From assembly GCA_023213395.1 (NCBI GenBank), contig CM041465.1, forward strand, positions 168,275,741 through 168,339,740: a DNA stretch of 64,000 nt. The letters are read 5' to 3'. Of the stretch, positions 57,070 to 64,000 are shown one piece after another (positions within the stretch are counted from its first letter, which is position 1; each line of letters opens with the position of its first letter). The stretch is from Cycas panzhihuaensis (lineage: Eukaryota > Cycadophyta). The notes beneath the pieces are model-generated. The model made no database searches, had not been told where the DNA came from, and saw only the letters and a program-made list of their open reading frames with translations. The position numbers were made by a program, and so were the translations under genes.

Positions 57070-57737
57070 GGAATTTCTTTCTTTAGTTTCTTATTATCTT
57101 TCTTTGAGATATACTTTTGCTTTCACCAAAAGTTCTTACTCATGATCATATAAGTTGTTTACTCTTTCTAGTATTTGGGTTGATTGCGGATGCTCTTTTA
57201 TGAGATTTTAGTCTTTTTCTCATTTGAGTTTTATACTTAAAGGAGAATTTTGGCCCCCAACTTTATTATTTATTTTCATCCTTGAAAGAGAGACATCTCT
57301 ATCAACTTTAGATACTTAATCATTAGTTGAGATCATACCTTCACTTATTAGTACTTCATCTTGAGTATTCCTTCTTAATCATATATCATCTACTTTTTCT
57401 TTTGATTGATTTTACTATCCTTGGTTCACTCTATCTATATCTTGAAGTGAATACTCATTCTACTACCTTCCCTTTATATTTAGAGATATTATGATTTTGA
57501 TCTCTTCTTTTGCCTACAATTTAGTCCTTAAGGAGATTGGTCTCTTTCATCTTAAGTTCCATTGAAAAGAATAAATCCTTATTGTATTGTGTAAAAGAAT
57601 TTTATAATAAGATGATTATGACTTTGTCCTTATAAAAAAGAAAGTGAAAGTAAAAAGAAAAAGAAAAGAAAGAAAAGTGAAAGAAAAATAAAAAGTAAAT
57701 TATTACCATCCTCTTGTAATCTAGGGCAAGTCGCATG
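57070..57737. other. P3 internal-deletion zone with purine tract
   Basis: No RT, integrase or antisense-gene sequence is present where the other copies have several kilobases. An A/G-rich tract (about 57640-57705, repeated gaaag and aaaag) lies near its right side and may mark the join. Confidence 0.5.
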
Positions 57738-58435
57738 ATGGCTTCATCTCCACCTATCTATCTAATAGGTTAGGTTCATTTAGACGAGTCATTTAGGATT
57801 TTTATATCTAGCTACTTGAGTCCACCGTGGCCTCAATTATGACTGAACCCTACTTGACACCTTTGGTTCTTGTTGATCATGATCATCTCAATTATGATTT
57901 CTCTTTTTCCTTAATATATTCAGAATTAATCTTATTTACTACTATCTCCTTATTGATTAATTCTGACACCTTCTTTTATTGATCACACTATCTCTAAATA
58001 ATAGTCATATTTTTCCATGGCATTGAGTATATTTACTGATGGAGGTAGTAGAGGTAACCCAGGATCATCTGCTTCTATTTAGGTTATCTATGACCAATTA
58101 GGAAATCCTCTCCTTTCTACCAGCTTGTTTACACCTAGAGCAATAAATAATGAAGGCAAGTATTTTTCCATAGTAGGAGACTTATCTGATATTTTTTACT
58201 TTTATCTTAGACCTATCATTATATATTTTAATTTTTGAGTTGTATTTTATCAATTAGTTGGGATGTATCAGGTGCATTCGTTATGACTCCTTGTCCTTCA
58301 CCATAAGGCTTCATCATTATTATCACTATTTTCTTTATTTACCATCCAGTATATCCCCTGTTCCCTTAATGTTGAAGTTGGCGCTTCTATTTCCTCTATC
58401 TTAGATGATTACTTTGGTTGACTTTCACCTTCTAA
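57738..58435 (+). pseudogene. P3 archaeal-like RNase H (aRNH) ORF
   Basis: A likely start MASSPPIYLIG parallels MAPPFG of P1 and P2. The domain begins LSIFTDGGSRGNPGSSASI (about 58023), the best-preserved first motif after Y. Later motifs have decayed: NNEGKY for NNEAEY, YFNF for CDSQ and EVGAS for EADS. Recognisable VFYQLVGMYQVHS and IQYIPCSLNVE follow. Confidence 0.78.
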
Positions 58436-58450
58436 CTCGGGGCACCTCAC

Positions 58451-59018
58451 TCTAGAATGAGTATAAACTACCACTCCATAAAGAGTATAAACTATTGATT
58501 TTGGAAGATAAAGGTCTAAGTGATATAAAGATTAAGATGATAGGTTGAAGAGTGAAATGAGGTATTTAAAAGGGATAAACCTATGTGGGAATCTTAGGCC
58601 ATAGAGGATCTTGGTAGGGGATAAGTTCCTAAAAGCTTCTTATCCCTGGAAGGAGCTAACTAGGAATCCAATATACTTGAAATACTAGTTTATTGAATGA
58701 GATTAGGTTTTCATTCTCTAAATAATGTGTTTTCTTTATGATATATTATATAAATGTAGATCTTATTCTATGTTTATATAATATGTTAGGAGTACGATGT
58801 GAATTATGTGACTTTTCCTTCAAGGGATTAACATTGTTCCATCTTCTACTTCTATAAACCTATTCTTATTTATTTCAAATGGTTTTGTGCTTATAAGAAT
58901 AAAATAAGTAAACCTTTCATTTACTCACTTTCATATTTATTTATTTTCTATCATTTATTTCTCCTTGTGATCTTTTTCTTTTAGAACCACCTTAGTCTAG
59001 AATGAGAATAAACTACCA
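58451..59018. repeat. 23-bp direct repeats 545 bp apart
   Basis: Two copies, at 58451-58473 and 58996-59018, start tctagaatgag and end ataaactacca, with one mismatch. The DNA between them has no recognised gene. They could be a duplication flanking an insertion or part of the P3 3' end. Confidence 0.7.
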
Positions 59019-59488
59019 TGTATATATTAGTAAGAAAATAAAAAATATATATAAAATTATAAAAGAACAAAAAAAGAGAAAATTGTTAAAATTACTATAT
59101 ATTTTCATAGAATATCACATCAATGAGTATATATCATATTCAATTTACAAAAAGGAAATAAGGGAGAAAAGAGTTCAAAGTTAATCATCCATTACATGCA
59201 AGTTCTAAAGAAAAGTGATTGATATATATACATGTACAAGAAAATGTGCTACATTTGTCACTCATGGTATAATAGTTAAGGCTTACAAAATTCCTCTCAT
59301 CTCCCTCTTATCTCCCTATATATACAAAATGTATTCATCTCTATGAGCCCTGATGAGATCCCTCATGTACTCTTGGACTTGCCTTCTCCCCTCTACCTAA
59401 AGTCTACCCATGTATAGACTCTCTACGAGGTGGAAGGTATCATCCCTATTGTATTGTAGTACTCCCTGATGAAGTAACTCGTGAAGAG
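59019..59488. other. Unassigned AT-rich stretch
   Basis: Nothing firm. On the minus strand 59465-59330 gives a charged, helix-like reading (VEGRRQVQEYMRDLIRAHRD), faintly like the coiled-coil end of the antisense gene, but with stops and no match elsewhere. The plus ORF 59002-59184 is Lys/Ile-rich chance coding. Confidence 0.2.
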
Positions 59489-59778
59489 GGTTAATGACAT
59501 AAGGCCATTACATTAGTTGATTATTTTGAAAAAGGGTCTTAAGTGAACTTTAAATTAGATAACTTAATTGAAATGCACTTTCATGTGTATTATGTATAAT
59601 TTCATTTCACCTAACTCTAATTCTCCCTCTCTCAATATAAAAGTAAAGCTCAATGGAGGAGATTCATTCTTACCTCCCCATTTTGTGAGAGCTACTTTCT
59701 TTCTCTCAAGTCTCTCTTTCTCCCATATTTGCCTTTGTGTTTAGTGCTTGGAGATGAAGGATAGATCCACTCTTTTCA
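59489..59778 (+). repeat. Short LTR (about 290 bp), probably Ty1/copia
   Basis: The right end is fixed by ...TTTTCA followed by two bases and a tRNA-Met-like primer site. TATAAAA lies at 59636-59642, about 140 bp before the end. The left end is estimated at ggttaatgacataag (TG changed to GG) and could be off by ~20 bp. Confidence 0.5.
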
Positions 59779-59780
59779 TG

Positions 59781-59792
59781 TGGTATAAGAGC
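59781..59792 (+). promoter_or_regulatory. Primer binding site, initiator tRNA-Met type
   Basis: TGGTATAAGAGC differs by one base from the canonical plant site TGGTATCAGAGC, used by most Ty1/copia elements. Confidence 0.75.
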
Positions 59793-61735
59793 TTACTTCC
59801 TTCATATTCCTCACTTGCACTTGCAATGGATCCATCACTTCCTTCTCCCCCACAACCCATGTGGTGAAGGAGATTATGAAAGTGAGTTTAGAAATATTTT
59901 CAAATTATTATGATAGCATATTTTGTATTGTTTACTTTTCCATTCTCTTTTGTAGGTTTGGAAGTATAATACAAGGAGTTGTAAGGCCCAAGGATTCCAA
60001 TCCTTTTCTGGCCATTCATGCTATCTCATTCTTCCTTTTCTTTCCCCTCTTTTTGTTCATTTAACAAGGGGAAATGCTACCGAAAATTTTTTAGTATTTA
60101 GAAGAATGATTGTAAGGGGAGGTTTTACCCATTTTTTTTAAAGAATTTTAAGCCATTTAAAATATATATCATTGTATGCTCTCACCTTGCCCATATTGGG
60201 ATCTTGATGATCAAAAAATGATGGAAATTTCATATGGTTTCATATGTTAATGAGATATTAGGAAGCTAAAATTTTTGCAAAAATATAGTTTGATTATTGA
60301 ACTTCACAGGTATGAAAAATCTTCTACAGAGCTCCAATTGAAGTGATTCTAATTGTCAAAGATGAGGCTCTGAGTCTACGTTCCATCACAAAAACTAGCA
60401 CCTAATTTGGATGTCATATGAGGAAGTTATTGCCGTTTTAGTAAACAGTAGTTATTTTTAGTAAGATTTCTAGAAAAATATAATTTCCTAACTTTGTGGG
60501 GCTGCCAAAAACTTTCCAGAAATCATTTCGACCTGATTCCACTTCCTGAAGATGAAGCTCTAAGTTTATTTTGTAGCACAAAAATTGGAACTCCATTTTG
60601 ACATCATGGGAGAATGTTATTGCTAATTTAATGAAGACTACTTTCTTTTGTATTAACAAAAAAAAAAAAAAAGTGAAGAAAATTTCTTCCTTTTATAAGG
60701 CTTAAAAGCCCATTGTAAAAGTGAAAAAAAAAACACTTGGATCAGAGAAATATCCAATGTCCTCACTCACTTATTAGAATTTCATTTCAATACTCTAAAA
60801 TCACTCAAAGTAAGAACTTTAAAGACACTTCAAGCAAGCACTCCAAGCAAGCATTATTTTTAGTTAAATGTACGTTTGATGCAATTCGATAATCTTTTCA
60901 CTCTTCCTAAAAGGAACGCATCACGTACGCTATTTTCTGCCATCTTATACATGTCATACACTCACCAAGGTTGAGATACCTTGGTTGGCAGAATGTCGTA
61001 CAATAAAGGAGGTGTGGGTTTCAAGTTGGGACTAGACTAAACCAGAATATTGGTGAGGTTTGGTTAGCCATACCATCGTGCCTCAATCAAGGATCATCCT
61101 GATAACCAACCAAGAAAACTGAAACTTTAATATAAGATTAAAATATACCCAATCCAGTATCCATCATAGCCATGGGTATGCATGTACCACTCTTTAGAGG
61201 AGGTATATAGATGCTCATTGGTGAACTGGGTGAGGATTGGGAGTACCTGGGCTTTGTTGTAACTTGGATTTCATCACTAAGCACAATTGCGGGTATCGCA
61301 GGTGAAGGCTAACTTAATTCTACTAGAAGTCTAGGCATCCCTTCAACAACCTCAACTACATGTTGAACATAAGTTAGAGGTTATTGGGTTGATTACACAT
61401 CCTATATTTGAGTTTCAAGTTGTGTAAACCCAATGATGTCAGCTTCTACATTGGCCTTCTCATATTCCTATTGCATCGGGTTAATATTTGCCATAAGTGT
61501 TAGTGGCCAATTTTTATCATAGTGCTTCTTATATTCATGCTATGTCAGGTTAATATTTGTCACAAGTATTGGTGACTTTTCTCTAAGTTGCTCCCTTCAT
61601 CTTTGAGCAACCATTCTCACTTCTTCTTCCTCCTACTACACTACTTCATTACATTTCTTATTTGTAAATAGTGATCAGTCATTATTGCCATCAATTTTAT
61701 AGTCCCTTGTTCATTTCTTCCCTTCTAAAAGGACA
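59793..61735 (+). other. Leader or unrelated stretch between primer site and copia gag
   Basis: Nearly 2 kb without a supported gene, much longer than a normal copia leader. It holds the 190-bp dimer below, poly-A runs near 60660 and 60726, and nothing else recognised. It may contain an insertion, or the LTR may belong to another element. Confidence 0.4.
60307..60660. repeat. Imperfect tandem dimer, period about 190 bp
   Basis: Copy 1 around 60361 (gatgaggctctgag, agcacctaatttggatgtcat, gttattgccgttttagta) recurs around 60551 (gatgaagctctaag, ggaactccattttgacatcat, gttattgctaatttaatga). The copies have diverged widely. Confidence 0.6.
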
Positions 61736-62700
61736 GTATATCTTCACAGTTCAAGCAAAATGTGAATTGCATTCTAAAAGGGAAAGAGAATTGGGATATG
61801 TGGATCCTTGGTGTCATAAATGCTACAAAGTATGAAGGTTTATGGAGAGATCACTTACAACCTACACCACTTGTTGCAGCTACAGCTACTACAACTACTT
61901 CAGCAGGAGGTGCTCCAATAGCTCCCAATGAAGCTATAACTAAATGCCAATGGGAACTTGATGATGATAAAATTCGTGCAGGGATACTGCTTGACACTGA
62001 TTATTCCTTGCACAATCTTATTGATGAAGTTGTACATGATACAACATGGAAAGTTCTTGAAGTTCTTAAGAAGAACTTTGACACTAAATCAAACTTAGAA
62101 TTTGTTCACTTAGTACTGAAGATGAACAAATCAAAAATGTAGAAAGGACATGCAAGTGAGACAATTAATCTCCTTCGTCTAATCAAGAAAGTCATTGATA
62201 AAGATTTTAAAACCCAATGCATTACATGGGCTTTCTTGATTTAGTCATGTTTCCATATCCTAGATTATAAAAATCTATTGGGAAATCTTCAATCTAGTGG
62301 CACTTTGAAGACCCTAAACTTTGAGGATATTGCTGATAAGTTCATTGAATTTGATAAGACCTTTTATACCAACTTTTCCACTACATCAGATCTAGTTGAT
62401 GCTACTTTTGAAGTGGAAGAAGATCTTTGTTACACCAAAAATCAAGGTTAACACTCTCATAGAGGTGGTAATTCACGTGGAAGAGGAAGAGGTAGACAAC
62501 AAGGATAACATCCTCTTAGTCAATAGGCTCCTCAATTCCAACAAAAATAGTCTCAAGGCCAAGGCCAAAATAATCAACCTGGACCTAGATCCAGTAATCA
62601 GAGACAATCCAACCAGCCCAATACTTGGATAGGAAATCAAATAATCATGTGCCAAAGGTGTAATAGAAAAGGACATTATGCCAAAAATTACAGAACTGCT
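61736..62700 (+). pseudogene. Copia gag
   Basis: An open stretch (to 62142) reads FKQNVNCILKGKENWDMWI, GLWRDHLQP and KCQWELDDDKIRAGILLDTD, the pattern of copia-type Gag. After a TAG it continues RLIKKVIDKDF, LEDYKNLLGNLQ-like and FEDIADKFIEFDKTF. A Gly/Arg-rich segment RGGNSRGRGRGRQQ precedes the knuckle CQRCNRKGHYAKNY (62650-62691), whose last cysteine has become tyrosine. The start codon is uncertain because the upstream part is not recognisable. Confidence 0.8.
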
Positions 62701-64000
62701 ACCAACAAACTACCAAGTTATCAACAGTGCCATGGTGTACATAATGTTGATAATACTTCTTTTAAAGATTCTTTTGGTGGAACATAATTTGCTCATGTAT
62801 ACCTTCAAAGAATTGGGACCACTTTATTTAATATTGTTGATAGATCCACTAAGTATATTGAGGCTCATTGTGGCTATGCTTATTGACTTTTACCTTCACC
62901 ACTTGGAGCTGTAAATAGTGCTACCTCAAATACTTCATTGTGGATCATGGATACTGGAGCAACATAACATATGACTTATCATCGCCAGTTCTTTCAAGAT
63001 TTTGACTCTGAAGTTTGTGGTGTTATACACATGGCTGACAAATCATCTTAGCTAGTCGAAGGACTTGGAACTGTTTGCTTGAAACTCCTAGGCCTTCCAG
63101 ATTTTACACTTGTTGATGTTTTATATATTCCTGCTCTGTAGCAGAATCTACTCTCCCTATCCACCCTTGTCTCTCATGGATTTGATTTGAGTGTAACTGC
63201 AAATAATCAAACTCTCTGTGTCATTCACCCTCCTTCAAATGCTGTGGTTATAACCAGAATTCTTGATGGCAAACTTTTTTGCCTAACTAGCTCACCATCC
63301 TCTGAAGCCAACTATGTTGATGATGAATTTGCTTTTACCACAACCCTGACTCATCAAAAGTTATCCCAAGTAGCTCTATGGCATGCTCATATGGGCCATA
63401 TCAAAATTGATTATTTAAGAGAACTACAAGACACTCTTCTTGGTTTGCCTAAGTTCCCCTCTAAGCCCTTTAAATGTGAAGCATGTATTATTGCTAAATC
63501 TCAAAGATAACCCTTTCCTTGTAGTTAGTGGAAATCTAGCTAACCTTTGCATCTTGTACACTCAGATATATGTGGTCCTATGCCCATCCCTTCTCTCAAA
63601 CAGAAGTGGTACTATATTACGTTTATTGATGATTTTACCAAGAATGTATGGGTTACTTTTCTTGCAAAGAAAGATGAAGTTTTTTCTATGTTTTAAGTTT
63701 TCAAGGCCCGCATGGAAAATAAATCTAGATTCAAGATCAAAATACTCAAGATTGACAATGGTGGCGAGTACATATCCACTGAGTTTGAATCATACCTACG
63801 TCAACATGGAATCAAACATCAGACCACTGTTGTAGGTACACCCCAACAAAATAGAGTTGCTGAGTGCATGAACATGACCATCATGAATATGGCTCATGCT
63901 ATGCTAGTATATAAGAATGTCCCTATATATCTTTGGGCTGAGGCTATCTGGACTGCTATGTATTGCATCAGCACTATTAGTCCCTCCAAGCTCGGCCCCT
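62701..64000 (+). pseudogene. Copia protease and integrase (partial)
   Basis: Protease: WIMDTGAT at 62941-62958 followed by a stop, then HMTYHRQFF and VLYIPAL. GAG-pre-integrase region: an open stretch 63187-63510 with LWHAHMGHIKIDYL and CEACIIAK, the HHCC zinc motif. Integrase core: HSDICGPMPIP (about 63560), FIDDFTKNVWVTFL, IDNGGEY and TPQQNRVAEC (about 63840-63870), giving D, D and E. It ends SPSKLGP at the window edge. Stops include TAA after SQR and TAA in SMF. Confidence 0.87.

Larger units (their letters stand above)
52826..58995 (+). mobile_element. P3: older, AT-rich Tat-type element lacking RT and integrase
   Basis: It starts with the last ~115 bp of a 5' LTR, then primer site, gag, protease, linker and aRNH, all on the plus strand and all degenerate. 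RT, RNase H, integrase and the antisense gene are absent between 57070 and 57737. It is the most diverged family member here and the host of P2. The 3' end is not clear; no LTR matching the others was found after the aRNH. Confidence 0.72.
61736..64000 (+). mobile_element. Ty1/copia retrotransposon, internal part, cut by window end
   Basis: Gag, a CCHC knuckle, protease and integrase occur in this order on one strand, with integrase directly after protease and no RT before it, which is the copia order. RT and RNase H would lie beyond base 64000. Several stops and shifts are present. No chimera with the Tat elements is seen. Confidence 0.88.

Noticed and set aside
57640-57705. Purine-rich tract as the P3 polypurine tract
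   Set aside because: It lies before the aRNH ORF, not after it, and no LTR start follows. The family tract has the form ccaaggggg.
59861-60064. 67-codon hydrophobic ORF
   Set aside because: AT-rich chance reading, with no start context or homologue visible.
1-64000. Host protein genes, rRNA or tRNA genes
   Set aside because: None recognised. Every stretch with coding character is assigned to retroelement domains or the element-borne antisense gene.

Overview
The window is plant repeat DNA with no recognisable host gene. Almost all of it is Ty3/gypsy LTR retrotransposons of the Tat type: gag, retropepsin, RT, RNase H, integrase, then a second RNase H (archaeal-like, aRNH) beside the 3' LTR. 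Tat elements with a second RNase H are known from seed plants, so the source is a seed plant, probably with a large repeat-rich genome. Species cannot be told.

The copies are stacked inside one another. I name them by age and strand. P3 (+, oldest, from 52826) has P2 (+) inserted near the end of its 5' LTR. P2 occupies 1-6253, 24697-28278 and 48086-52825; its 5' LTR lies left of the window. P1 (+, 6254-24696) sits in the integrase of P2, and M1 (-, 6411-14819) sits in the RT of P1. A later deletion fused the remnant of the P1 5' LTR to the RT of M1. A solo LTR called S (+, 28279-48085) sits in P2 beside the antisense gene. S is split by Y (-, 30327-46876), a complete 16.55-kb element with two 2.58-kb LTRs and a perfect CCATC target duplication. 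Joining the flanks restores reading or repeat continuity at P1-in-P2, S-in-P2 and Y-in-S, so both branches are four levels deep and built from one family.

The family has an unusual cargo. Between integrase and aRNH, on the opposite strand, lies a three-exon gene: an 8-codon first exon, a long exon with a plant-mobile-domain-like region, and a last exon coding for a coiled coil. Three copies (P1, P2, Y) line up in exon 1, both introns, the mobile domain and the coiled coil. It is head-to-head with the aRNH ORF, separated by roughly 170-320 bp, which suggests a divergent promoter. All three copies are now broken by stops or frameshifts.

P1, P2, M1 and P3 are AT-rich and full of stops of the kind produced by C-to-T change. 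Y is GC- and CpG-richer and keeps its RT, RNase H, integrase and aRNH catalytic residues, but also has stops and frameshifts. P3 has lost RT, RNase H, integrase and the antisense gene but keeps gag, protease and aRNH.

The right edge holds a different element: a short LTR with an initiator-tRNA-Met-like primer site (about 59489-59792), a 2-kb stretch with an imperfect 190-bp dimer, and a Ty1/copia gag-protease-integrase (61736 to the window end), also broken by stops.
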